The notes beneath the pieces are model-generated. The model was not told where the DNA came from, did not search any database, and worked only from the letters and a program-made list of their open reading frames with translations. Source: Teichococcus aerophilus (GTDB taxonomy: Bacteria > Pseudomonadota > Alphaproteobacteria > Acetobacterales > Acetobacteraceae). From it: a stretch of DNA of 50,642 nucleotides. Location: contig NZ_JACTVA010000033.1 of the NCBI RefSeq assembly GCF_014490485.1, positions 10,226 through 60,867 of the forward strand, in the 5' to 3' direction. Of the stretch, positions 18,107-25,782 are shown in pieces; the stretch's first letter is position 1, and every line of letters begins with the position of its first letter. The position numbers and the translations under genes were made by a program.

Positions 18107-19270
18107 TCAGAACAGGCTGCGGATGGCGGCTAGCACGCCGCGCGGGGCGGTCGGGTCGTCGCGGGTATCGACTTCCGCCACGACGGAGAGGCCGGGGCGC
18201 AGGCGGGCCAGGGCATCGGCGTCCTGGCCGGGCTCCAGCACCAGCTTCACCGGCACGCGCTGCACGATCTTGGTGAAGTTGCCGGTGGCGTTCTCGGGCG
18301 GCAGCAGGCTGAACTGGCTGCCGGTGGCGGGGGCGAAGCTGTTGACTCGGGCGTGGAAGGTCAGGCCCGGGATGGCATCCACCGTGATCTCGACCGGCTG
18401 GCCGGGGCGCACGCTGGCCAGCTGGGTTTCCTTGAAGTTGGCGACGACGAAGAGCTGCCCGCCCATCGGCGCCACTGCGATCAGCTGCTGCCCCGGCTGC
18501 ACATGCTGGCCGAGCTGCGCAGCGCGGTTGCCGGCGATGCCGTCCACCGGCGCGCGGATGGCGGTGTAGGTCAGGTTGGTCTCGGCCTGGGCCAGGGCGG
18601 CGGCGGCCTGGGCACGCTTGGCCTCGGCCTGCCGCAGTTGCGCCGCCAGGACGCCGAGCGATTGCCGCTGCACGGAAAGCTGCGCCTGCGCCGCCTGCAC
18701 GGAGGCCTCGGCCTTACGCTGGTCCGCCACCGTCTGGTCGGCGGATTGGCGAGAGGCGTAGCCGCTGCCGACGAGGGACTGGGTGCGGCGGGCATCGGCG
18801 ATGGCGCGGGTCTGCTCCGCGCGGGCCTGCTCCACCTGAGCGCCGGCGGCGTCGATCTGCGCCTGCTGCTGGGCCAGTTGCTCCCGCGCCGTGGCGATGG
18901 CGGCATCGGCCTCGGCCAGGGTAGCGGCGGCCTGGTCCCGCGCATTGCGCAGGTCGCGCTCATCCAACGTGATCAGCACGTCGCCGGCCTTCACCGGTTG
19001 GTTGTCGGCCACCTGGATGCTGGCGACATCGGCCTGGATACGGGCGCCCAGCACGCTGATGTCGCCCTGGACATAGGCATCGTCGGTTTCGACCAGGAAG
19101 CGGCCGGTCTGCCAGTACCAGGTGCCGCCCAGCACGGCGGCCACCAGCAGGACGAGTGGCACGACGCGCAGCAGGATGCGCTTGACGGTCCACCTGCGCG
19201 GCGGCGGCGCGGCAGGGGCGGAGGACCGGCTGGCCTCGAGGGCCGCGGAGGGGGAGACGGGAGCGTTCAT
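18107..19270 (-). CDS. emrA: HlyD/EmrA family efflux adaptor (membrane fusion protein)
   Basis: The 387-residue adaptor has one N-terminal membrane helix (about residues 33-53). Next come the lipoyl-like half TDDAYVQGDISVLGARI, a long Ala/Gln-rich coiled coil (about 105-215), the second lipoyl half IRAPVDGIAGNRAAQLGQHV and a beta-barrel region with LFVVANFKETQLA. It would link the EmrB pump to an outer-membrane channel. The Met at 19270 was chosen; an ORF start at 19345 would run through the operator region. It is the first gene of the emrAB operon and is divergent from a TetR gene, with two operator-like palindromes between. Confidence 0.93.
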   Translation of the reverse strand: MNAPVSPSAALEASRSSAPAAPPPRRWTVKRILLRVVPLVLLVAAVLGGTWYWQTGRFLVETDDAYVQGDISVLGARIQADVASIQVADNQPVKAGDVLITLDERDLRNARDQAAATLAEADAAIATAREQLAQQQAQIDAAGAQVEQARAEQTRAIADARRTQSLVGSGYASRQSADQTVADQRKAEASVQAAQAQLSVQRQSLGVLAAQLRQAEAKRAQAAAALAQAETNLTYTAIRAPVDGIAGNRAAQLGQHVQPGQQLIAVAPMGGQLFVVANFKETQLASVRPGQPVEITVDAIPGLTFHARVNSFAPATGSQFSLLPPENATGNFTKIVQRVPVKLVLEPGQDADALARLRPGLSVVAEVDTRDDPTAPRGVLAAIRSLF

Positions 19271-19284
19271 TCGGAAGGGCCTTC

Positions 19285-19303
19285 GAACTGAACGGTTCAG
19301 TTC
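19285..19303. promoter_or_regulatory. TetR operator O1, perfect palindrome
   Basis: GAACTGAACGGTTCAGTTC has two 8-bp arms around a CGG centre. It lies 14 bases upstream of the emrA start codon. It shares the ACTGAAC/GTTCAGT half-sites with the second site at 19347. Binding here would block the emrAB leader, so the divergent TetR regulator is the obvious candidate. Confidence 0.8.
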
Positions 19304-19339
19304 ATTTGCAGGCGTTGAGTTGCGTCCCTCGTGTCTTTT

Positions 19340-19366
19340 TGTCAAGACTGAACCAAACCGTTCAGT
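19340..19366. promoter_or_regulatory. TetR operator O2 overlapping a probable emrA -35 box
   Basis: ACTGAAC (19347-19353) and GTTCAGT (19360-19366) form an inverted repeat with a six-base spacer, the same half-sites as O1. Next to it the minus strand reads TTGACA at 19345-19340, a consensus -35 hexamer for emrAB, although the matching -10 (AACTCA-like near 19320) is weak. The site is 42 bases from the TetR start, so one repressor could control both directions. Confidence 0.7.
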
Positions 19367-19407
19367 TCACTCTTGAAGCCGCGACAGGGCTCTATTACTA
19401 ACCTTTC

Positions 19408-20058
19408 ATGTCAGCGACCGCCGAGTTCCTCTCCGACGTCAGCAATCCCAAGCGCCACGCCATCATGGCGGCGGCGGCCGAGCTGTTCATGGCGGAGGGC
19501 TATGCCGCCGTCTCCATGGATGCGGTGGCCAAGACTTCCGGCGTCTCCAAGGCCACGCTCTACGCCCACTTCTCCGGCAAGGAAGCGCTGTTCGAGGCGA
19601 TCGTCGCCGCGGGCTGTGAGCATATGCGGGAACAGGCCGAGGAATTCCTCGGCGGCCATGACCGGCCACTGCGGGAGGCTCTGGTGGAACTCGGGCTGCA
19701 CTGGCTGCGCTTCATGCTTCGCCGGCAGGTGCGCGCCCTGCACCGGGTGATGATTGCCGAGGGCGTGCGCTTCCCCGCCCTCGCCCGCGCCTTCTACGCC
19801 GCCGGCCCCCAGGCCATGCATAGCTGGCTGAGCGGCTGGATGGCTGGTGAGCTGGCGCGCGGCCGGCTGCGGCCGGAGGTGCGGCCAGCACAGGCGGCGG
19901 AGCACTTCCTCTCTCTGCTGCGCGGCGACCTGTTCGTCCGTGCCACGCTGGGCCTGGTGGGGGAGGATGCGGCGGCGGCCGAGCTGCAGGGCATCGCGGA
20001 GCAGGTGGCGGATACATTCCTGCGCCTGCACGGAGTGCCGGCGGACGGATTCGCCTGA
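19408..20058 (+). CDS. TetR/AcrR family transcriptional regulator
   Basis: The 216-residue protein has the N-terminal TetR helix-turn-helix: KRHAIMAAAAELFMAEGY (about 14-31), then VSMDAVAKTSGVSKATLYAHF and FSGKEALFEAI. The C-terminal ligand domain contains AEGVRFPALARAFYAAGP, similar to the AefR-like group. It is divergent from emrAB and 137 bases away, with two palindromic operators between, so it most likely represses the pump and itself until a drug binds. The ligand is unknown. The ATG at 19408 sits close to a TATTAC -10-like element at 19394, so its mRNA leader may be very short. Confidence 0.93.
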   Translation: MSATAEFLSDVSNPKRHAIMAAAAELFMAEGYAAVSMDAVAKTSGVSKATLYAHFSGKEALFEAIVAAGCEHMREQAEEFLGGHDRPLREALVELGLHWLRFMLRRQVRALHRVMIAEGVRFPALARAFYAAGPQAMHSWLSGWMAGELARGRLRPEVRPAQAAEHFLSLLRGDLFVRATLGLVGEDAAAAELQGIAEQVADTFLRLHGVPADGFA

Positions 20059-20159
20059 ACCGGCGCTTTGACGCGAGAGGCCACCCGTGCCCCCGCTAGC
20101 CTTAAGGTAACTTTCCGGCTCCGCAGGGGTGGCATGCGGAAAAATAGCGGGTCCGACTC

Positions 20160-20410
20160 CAAAAACCCCTTTCACCTCCTGGGCAACATCTCTATATGCC
20201 GCCTCAGACGCAGTACGCACGTGCCTCTAGGCCCCAGGCCGGCAAGACCGGCCAAAGGTTTACGCAACGACGTCAAGCGTTCTGGCAACCCCGGACAAGG
20301 CGCAAGCCCGATCCGGCCTCTCTTTGGTCGCTGGTTCGTTCGACCGTTTCGTCAACTTGGGGCTGACCCCTTCTACCGGGGCGGTCCTTCCATATTTTGG
20401 AGGGTGTGCG
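20160..20410 (+). ncRNA. candidate speF-type leader RNA upstream of the decarboxylase
   Basis: The roughly 350-base gap between the TetR gene and the decarboxylase has no supported ORF. It holds a structured-looking stretch: CACCTCCTGGGCAACATC, GCCTCAGACGCAGTACGCACG, a GGCCGGCAAGACCGGCC hairpin near 20237, and GGGGCTGACCCC followed by a CTTCTACCGGGGCGG region before the start codon. Alphaproteobacterial ornithine decarboxylase genes are known to carry a conserved leader called the speF motif. Position, length and what I recall of its conserved bases agree, but I could not run a covariance search. The ribosome site GGAGGGTG closes it. Confidence 0.6.
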
Positions 20411-21541
20411 ATGACCCAGAAGGTCTCCCGCTTCCTGCGCGATGTCGCCCCGGCGACCCCGTGCCTCGTCGTCGACGTTGACCGCGTCGGGGAGAACTAC
20501 GGGCGCCTCAAGGCGGCCCTGCCGCTGGCCCGCATCTACTACGCGGTGAAGGCCAACCCGGCGGCGCCGATCCTGGACCGCCTGGTCTCGCTCGACTCCG
20601 CCTTCGACGCCGCATCGTGGGAAGAGGTGCAGGCCTGCCTGCGCGCCGGCGCCCGCCCGGATGCCATCTCCTTCGGCAACACGGTGAAGAAGGAAAGCGC
20701 CATCAAGGCCGCTTTCGAAGCCGGCGTCCGCATGTTCGCCTTCGACTCGGAGCCGGAGCTGCGCAAGCTCGCCCGCTCCGCGCCGGGTGCGAAGGTGTAT
20801 TGCCGCATCCTCGTCGGCAATGTCGGCGCCGAGTGGCCGCTGTCGAAGAAGTTCGGCTGCGAGGTCGAGATGGCGAAGGAGCTGATGGTGCTGGCGGGCG
20901 AGCTCGGCCTCGATCCCTTCGGCATTTCCTTCCATGTCGGCAGCCAGCAGACCCGCACCGCGGCCTATGAGGCGGCGATCGCCAAGGTCGGCATGCTGTT
21001 CACCGACCTGAAGAATGCCGGCGTAAACCCGCGCATGATCAACATCGGCGGCGGCTACCCCGTCCGCTACCGCAGCGAGGTGCCGGAGATCGGCGAGATC
21101 GGCGACGCCATCATGGGCGCGATGGTCGAAGCCTTCGGCAACAACCTGCCGGAGATGGTGATCGAGCCCGGCCGCTTCGTCGTCGGCGATGCGGGCGTGC
21201 TGTCCTCCGAAGTCGTCCTTGTCTCCCGCAAGGAGAAGGACGACCCGGTGCGCTGGGTGTATCTGGATATCGGCCGTTTCGGCGGCCTGGCCGAGACCGA
21301 GGGCGAAGCCATCAAGTACGCCTTCCGCACGCAGCATGACGGCGGGGCGGACGGACCGGTGACGATCGCCGGGCCGACCTGCGACAGCACGGACACGCTG
21401 TACGAAAAGTCCAACTACCGCCTGCCGCTGGCGCTCGACGCCGGCGACCGGATCGAGCTGCTGGCGACCGGTGCCTATGTCACCACCTATGCCAGCCAGG
21501 CCTTCAACGGCTTCGCGCCGCTGGCCGAACACTACATCTGA
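20411..21541 (+). CDS. type III PLP-dependent ornithine/lysine decarboxylase
   Basis: The 376-residue enzyme belongs to the alanine-racemase-fold (fold III) decarboxylases, which remove CO2 from ornithine or lysine to give putrescine or cadaverine. The PLP lysine is in YYAVKANP (about residues 38-45). The phosphate and active-site motifs SFHVGSQQ, NIGGGYPV and IEPGRFVVG follow, and the cross-subunit Cys lies in GPTCDSTDTLYE (about 324-335). In alphaproteobacteria such proteins are often ornithine decarboxylases, some with lysine activity; the sequence alone does not settle it. The Met at 20411 follows GGAGGGTGTGCG. A strong terminator follows and a speF-like leader precedes it. Confidence 0.92.
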   Translation: MTQKVSRFLRDVAPATPCLVVDVDRVGENYGRLKAALPLARIYYAVKANPAAPILDRLVSLDSAFDAASWEEVQACLRAGARPDAISFGNTVKKESAIKAAFEAGVRMFAFDSEPELRKLARSAPGAKVYCRILVGNVGAEWPLSKKFGCEVEMAKELMVLAGELGLDPFGISFHVGSQQTRTAAYEAAIAKVGMLFTDLKNAGVNPRMINIGGGYPVRYRSEVPEIGEIGDAIMGAMVEAFGNNLPEMVIEPGRFVVGDAGVLSSEVVLVSRKEKDDPVRWVYLDIGRFGGLAETEGEAIKYAFRTQHDGGADGPVTIAGPTCDSTDTLYEKSNYRLPLALDAGDRIELLATGAYVTTYASQAFNGFAPLAEHYI

Positions 21542-21565
21542 CGCTCCCCCTTCCGGGCGCGGCAG

Positions 21566-21597
21566 GGCGGAGAGGGAAACCTCTCCGCCTTTTTTTG
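21566..21597 (+). terminator. intrinsic terminator after the decarboxylase gene
   Basis: GGCGGAGAGG, loop GAAA, CCTCTCCGCC forms a perfect 10-bp stem with a GNRA loop, followed by seven T. It is 24 bases after the stop codon and unrelated in sequence to the dispersed repeat hairpins. Confidence 0.95.
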
Positions 21598-21632
21598 TTT
21601 CAAGCCCGCCATGTGCCGGATACTGTCCCGCC

Positions 21633-22097
21633 ATGGACGAAATCGACCGGAACATCCTCGTTGCCCTACAGGAAGACGGGGCTTCGGGGCTCGCCGAACT
21701 GGCGAAAGTCGCAGGGCTCTCCGTCTCCGCGACCGCGGAGCGGGTCAAGCGACTCGAGGAACGCGGCACCATCCGTGGCTGGCGCGCCGACCTGGACCCC
21801 GCCGCCATCGGCTGCGCCATGCTGGCCTTCGTGTTTGTGGAGCTGCGCGCAGGCAAGGATGAAACCGCCTTCCGCACCGCGATGCGCGCGGCCGAAGCCG
21901 TGCTGGAATGCCACCGCGTAACCGGCAGCTGGACCTACCTGGTCAAGCTGCGCCTGCCCGACCTCGCCGCCGTGGAGCGCTTCGTGGCGGAGGACATCCG
22001 TGCCCAGCCTGGCGTGGAACGGACGGAAACCGTCCTCGCCATCGGCTCGGCCAAGGAAACCTCCATCCTGCCCGTGGCGGAAGCAACGGAGGAGTAG
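21633..22097 (+). CDS. Lrp/AsnC family transcriptional regulator
   Basis: The 154-residue protein has the N-terminal helix-turn-helix of the family (MDEIDRNILVALQEDG, then LAELAKVAGLSVSATAERVKRLEE) and a C-terminal RAM/ligand domain (CHRVTGSWTYLVKLRLPDL, about residues 90-110, and VLAIGSAKETSILP at the end). Such regulators respond to amino acids. It starts 36 bases after the terminator of the decarboxylase and in the same direction, so control of that gene is possible but not shown. A forward repeat arm starts 30 bases after its stop. Confidence 0.93.
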   Translation: MDEIDRNILVALQEDGASGLAELAKVAGLSVSATAERVKRLEERGTIRGWRADLDPAAIGCAMLAFVFVELRAGKDETAFRTAMRAAEAVLECHRVTGSWTYLVKLRLPDLAAVERFVAEDIRAQPGVERTETVLAIGSAKETSILPVAEATEE

Positions 22098-22127
22098 CAG
22101 CTGCCTTGGCGTTTTTCTGGGCGGGAA

Positions 22128-22375
22128 AAGGCCGGGGAAGGAATTCCCCGGGCCCCTTCTTTTTTTCGAGTTTAAGGGCGGGGCTTTCGGGCGGGTGCGC
22201 TTGAGACACGGCTGGGTGTGCCGGAGGTCCTGGACCTCCGGCGACTGACGGTGCAGCCCGCGTGGCCCATTTTAAATATCATCAAGCAGCGCCCGCTCTC
22301 AGTCCTGAAGCGCTTCGCCAAACTCGCAGAAAAAAAGAAGGGGTCCGGGGAATTCTTTCCCCGGCCTTCCCTTCC
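22128..22375. repeat. paired terminator repeat element, copy E
   Basis: The forward arm is at about 22128-22173 (GGCCGGGGAA, loop GGAA, TTCCCCGGGCC, CCTTCTTTTTTTC). The reverse arm is at about 22322-22375 (minus strand: GGCCGGGGAA, loop AGAA, TTCCCCGGA, CCCCTTCTTTTTTTC). The core palindrome GCCGGAGGTC/GACCTCCGGC is at 22220-22242, followed by GGTGCAGCCCGCGTGGCCC, AAATATCATCAAG and CTCTCAGTCCTGAAGCGC. Here the flanking genes converge, so each arm is oriented to stop one of them: the Lrp gene from the left and the solute-binding gene from the right. It fills most of the gap 22098-22474. Confidence 0.92.
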
Positions 22376-22474
22376 CCAAAAATTCCAGAAACCGGAACAA
22401 CGCTGGCAGCTACTGACGGGATTGCCTTTCCAGGAGAAGGCAGTCGCCTCCTCCTGGAAGGCCGTGCGTCGTGC

Positions 22475-24070
22475 TCAGGGCGCGGCGCGGACGCCCATGG
22501 CGGTCGTGCGCTCGTCCATGCGCGGTGCGTAGGTCAGGCCGCGGCGGACGGCCCAGATGTTCACCAGCTGCACCACAGGGATCAGCGCGGCTTCGTCCGT
22601 CGCCAGCTTCACCGCTTGGCGCAGCACGGCCTCGCGTTGCGCGTCATCCACGGTGGTGGAGGCGCGGGTCAGCAGCGCATCCAGCTCGGGGTTGCTGTAG
22701 CGGGCGTGGTTGTTGCTGCCCAGGCGCTTCGCCGTGTCGTGCGTCGCCAGGATGTTGATGATCATCGAGGAGGCTTCGCCGGTGGTGCTGCCCCAGCCGG
22801 CCAGGCGCATGCCGAATTCCTGGCGGGCGGAGCGTGCGGCGAAGGTCGTCCACGGCAGTGCCTCGACCTGCGTCTGCACGCCGATGCGGGACCACATCTG
22901 CGCCACGGCCTGGGCCAGCTTCGCGTCGTTCGGGTAGCGATCGTTCGGGCTGTGCAGGGTCAGGCGGAAGCCGTTGGGGAAGCCGGCCTCGGCCAGCAGG
23001 CGGCGGGCGCCGGCGGCGTCGTAGGCGGGCGGGCGCACGTCCGGGTTGTAGCCAAAGGTGCCTTCCGGCATCCACTGCCCGGCCGGCGCGGCGGTGCCTT
23101 CCATGATCCGCTCGGCCAGCGCGTCCCGCTGGATGGCGATGGAGAGCGCCTGCCGCACCCGGCGGTCCCGGAACGGATTCTGCGCCAGCGGCTTGCCATC
23201 GTTGTCGGTGACGAAGGGCACGCTGCCTTCGCGCGCATCGGGCGAGATGTACATCAGCCGCACGCCCTGCACTTCGGACAGGCCGACGCGGTTGTCCCGC
23301 CGCAGCCGGGCCAGGTCGCTGGAGGGCACTTGGTCGATCACGTCGACATCGCCGGCCAGCACGGCGGCGCTGCGGGCGCCATCATTGGGCAGGAAGCGGT
23401 AGTTCACAACTTCCCACGGTTCCCGCCCGCCCCAATAGGTTTCATTGCGGCGCAGCACGGCGCGGTCGCCCGGCCGGTACGAATCCAGGCGGTAGGGGCC
23501 GGTGCCGATGGCGGCGCGGCCGGAATTATAGTCCTCCGTCCCGGCCCCTTCGCCGACATGGCGGGAGACGATGGAGACGGCGCCGAGTTCCACCGGCAGC
23601 AACGGGTGCGGCGCGGCCGTGTGCATGCGCACCGTCAGATCGTCCAGCACCTCGACCTTGGTGATGGCGCGGACGAAGCCGCCGAATCCACCGGGGCTGT
23701 TCGGCACGTTGGGTGCGCGGGCGATGGAGAAGGCGACGTCGTCGGCGGTGAAGGGCTTGCCGTCATGCCAGGTCACGCCAGGGCGCAGCTTGAATTCCCA
23801 GACCGTGGGCTCGACCGCGCGCCAGCTTTCGGCGAGGCCGGGGACGGGCTGCGCCTTCTCGTCGCGCCCGACCAGGAAGTCGAACAGATGCATGGCCAGG
23901 CCGTTATTGGGCGAGGCGTTGTAGAAATGCGGGTCGATGGACGTCACGGCCCCGCCAATGCCGATGTTCAAGGTTTGCGCGCTGGCGCCTTGCATTGCGG
24001 CAAACAGGCCCAGCGGGGCGGCAAGGGCGGCCGCCAGAAATCGGGTCCGCGGGCGGGAGAAGTTCAACAA
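22475..24070 (-). CDS. ABC transporter substrate-binding protein, family 5 (peptide/nickel/opine type)
   Basis: The 531-residue exported protein has a signal peptide (about residues 1-31, ending GASA) and the family 5 layout: AVTSIDPHFYNASPNNG, PGLAESWRAVEPTVWEFKLR, TWHDGKPFTADDVAFSI, GTGPYRLDSYRPGDRAVL and VRQALSIAIQRDALAERI. It captures peptides or similar solutes in the periplasm. The start codon is TTG at 24070, supported by AAGGGG about eight bases upstream and by the signal peptide that follows. It has no permease of its own here and is divergent from a paralogue that leads the permease operon, so it may feed the same transporter. Confidence 0.93.
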   Translation of the reverse strand: MLNFSRPRTRFLAAALAAPLGLFAAMQGASAQTLNIGIGGAVTSIDPHFYNASPNNGLAMHLFDFLVGRDEKAQPVPGLAESWRAVEPTVWEFKLRPGVTWHDGKPFTADDVAFSIARAPNVPNSPGGFGGFVRAITKVEVLDDLTVRMHTAAPHPLLPVELGAVSIVSRHVGEGAGTEDYNSGRAAIGTGPYRLDSYRPGDRAVLRRNETYWGGREPWEVVNYRFLPNDGARSAAVLAGDVDVIDQVPSSDLARLRRDNRVGLSEVQGVRLMYISPDAREGSVPFVTDNDGKPLAQNPFRDRRVRQALSIAIQRDALAERIMEGTAAPAGQWMPEGTFGYNPDVRPPAYDAAGARRLLAEAGFPNGFRLTLHSPNDRYPNDAKLAQAVAQMWSRIGVQTQVEALPWTTFAARSARQEFGMRLAGWGSTTGEASSMIINILATHDTAKRLGSNNHARYSNPELDALLTRASTTVDDAQREAVLRQAVKLATDEAALIPVVQLVNIWAVRRGLTYAPRMDERTTAMGVRAAP

Positions 24071-24176
24071 AGGCGTTTCCCCTTAAGATTCTTCATGAAA
24101 CCCCGTTCATCTAGCGATTCAAGGGGTGCGCTGCTACAGTCTCATGGCAAGAAGGCGGCAGCCTCTGGGGGATGAG

Positions 24177-25778
24177 ATGAAACAAACTTTGCAGGCGGCC
24201 TTGTTGGCCGCCGTTTCGGCGTTCGGCCTGACCGCCTTCGTGCCTGCCCAGGCGCAGAACGTGCAGAGCGTGACGATCGCCGTCGGCGCGCAGGTCACCT
24301 CACTGGATCCGCACTACCACGCGCTGTCGCCCAACTACGCCGTGGCCGAGATGCTGTTCGGCGCGCTGGCCGGCTTCGATGCCCATGGCCGCATCCAGCC
24401 CGGCCTGGCCGAGAGCTGGCGCCCGGTGAGCGAGAGCGTATGGGAATTCAAGCTGCGGCCGAATGTGCGCTTCCACAACGGCAACGCCTTCACCGCCGAG
24501 GACGTGGCCTTCACCGTCGCCCGGGTGCCGACGGTGCCGAACAGCCCGTCCTCCTACGCCCTCTACACCCGCGCCATCAAAAGCGTGGAAGTCGTCGACC
24601 CGATGACGGTCCGCTTCCACACCGAAGGCCCCTACCCCAACCTGCCCAACGACCTCGCCCAGGTCTCCATGCTCGACAGGGAGACGCATGACGGCGCGGC
24701 GACGGAGGACTTCAACTCCGGCAAGGTCGCCATCGGCGCCGGCCCGTACCGCTTCGTCTCCTTCCGCTCCGGCGACCGCCTGGAGCTGGCGCGGAACGAG
24801 GAATACTGGGGCCCCAAGCCGGCCTTCGAGCGCGTCTCCTACCGCATCATGACCAACAATGCCGCGCGCATGGCCGCCGTGCTGAGCGGCGACGTGGACA
24901 TGATCGACCAGGTGCCGACCACCGACATCGCCCGGCTGCGGCGCGAGGAGCGGGTCCGCCTGTCCGAAGCCGACGGCCTGCGCGTCATCTTCCTGGGGCT
25001 GGACAATTCGCACCCGGAAGGCTCGCCCTTCATCACCGACAATGACGGCAAGCCGCTGACGGTCAATCCGCTGCACGACGTGCGGGTCCGGCGCGCGCTG
25101 AACATGTCGATCGACCGCAACGCGATCGTCGAGCGGGTGATGGAAGGCAGCGCGATCCCCACCGCGCAATTCCTGCCCCCTGGCACCTTCGGCTACGTGC
25201 CGGGCCTGGAGCCGGTGCGGCCGGACCTGAACGCGGCACGGAAGTTGCTTGCCGATGCGGGGTACCCCAACGGTTTCCGCATGACCCTGCACGGCCCGAA
25301 CGACCGCTACATCAATGACGCCCGCATCATCCAGGCCGTCGGCCAGATGTGGACGCGCATCGGCGTGCGCACCGCCGTCGAGGGCCAGCCCTGGACCACC
25401 TTCGTCGCCCGCGCCGGGCGGCAGGAGTTCAGTGCGTTCCTGGCCGGCTGGGGCACCGCCTCGGGCGAGGCTTCCTCTCCGCTTCGCTCGCTGACCGCCA
25501 CTTACACGCGGGATCGCGGCTGGGGTGGTTCCAACCGCGGGCGCTACAGCAACCCCGCCGCCGACGCCAAGCTGGAGGCCGCCCTGCGTGAGCTGGACGA
25601 TGCCAAGCGCGAGGTCCTGCTGCAGGAAGCCACCCGTATCACCATGGAAGACGTGGGCATCATGCCGATCCATATTCAGAAGAACGTCTGGGCCTTGCGC
25701 CCTGGCCTGGCGCACGAAGCCCGGGCCGATGAACTGACCCGCGCGCAGGACGTGCGCCCAGCCCCGGCGGCCCGCTGA
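24177..25778 (+). CDS. ABC transporter substrate-binding protein, family 5, first gene of a Dpp/Opp-type operon
   Basis: The 533-residue protein has a signal peptide (MKQTLQAALLAAVSAFGLTAFVPAQA without the first residue; cleavage near 25). It is clearly paralogous to the minus-strand protein next to it: AQVTSLDPHYHALSPNYAVA, GLAESWRPVSESVWEFKLR, VRFHNGNAFTAEDVAFTVAR and GAGPYRFVSFRSGDRLEL line up block by block. It should deliver peptides, opines or similar compounds to the permeases that follow. The Met at 24177 precedes the signal; the upstream Met at 24126 does not fit. Its stop is four bases before the first permease gene. Confidence 0.94.
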   Translation: MKQTLQAALLAAVSAFGLTAFVPAQAQNVQSVTIAVGAQVTSLDPHYHALSPNYAVAEMLFGALAGFDAHGRIQPGLAESWRPVSESVWEFKLRPNVRFHNGNAFTAEDVAFTVARVPTVPNSPSSYALYTRAIKSVEVVDPMTVRFHTEGPYPNLPNDLAQVSMLDRETHDGAATEDFNSGKVAIGAGPYRFVSFRSGDRLELARNEEYWGPKPAFERVSYRIMTNNAARMAAVLSGDVDMIDQVPTTDIARLRREERVRLSEADGLRVIFLGLDNSHPEGSPFITDNDGKPLTVNPLHDVRVRRALNMSIDRNAIVERVMEGSAIPTAQFLPPGTFGYVPGLEPVRPDLNAARKLLADAGYPNGFRMTLHGPNDRYINDARIIQAVGQMWTRIGVRTAVEGQPWTTFVARAGRQEFSAFLAGWGTASGEASSPLRSLTATYTRDRGWGGSNRGRYSNPAADAKLEAALRELDDAKREVLLQEATRITMEDVGIMPIHIQKNVWALRPGLAHEARADELTRAQDVRPAPAAR

Positions 25779-25782
25779 CACC

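Noticed and set aside
16486-18276. Plus-strand open frame (596 codons) opposite emrB
   Set aside because: His/Gly/Asp/Gln-rich translation with no domain; emrB on the other strand is certain.
9467-22375. CRISPR-like array formed by the recurring GAATTC hairpins
   Set aside because: Copies are kilobases apart or in inverted pairs, with no regular spacers and no cas genes.
22262-24175. Plus-strand open frame (637 codons) opposite the binding-protein gene and across a repeat arm
   Set aside because: It runs through a repeat and the complement of a clear gene; antisense artefact. Similar shadows lie at 11881-13245, 24300-25784 and 48954-50243.
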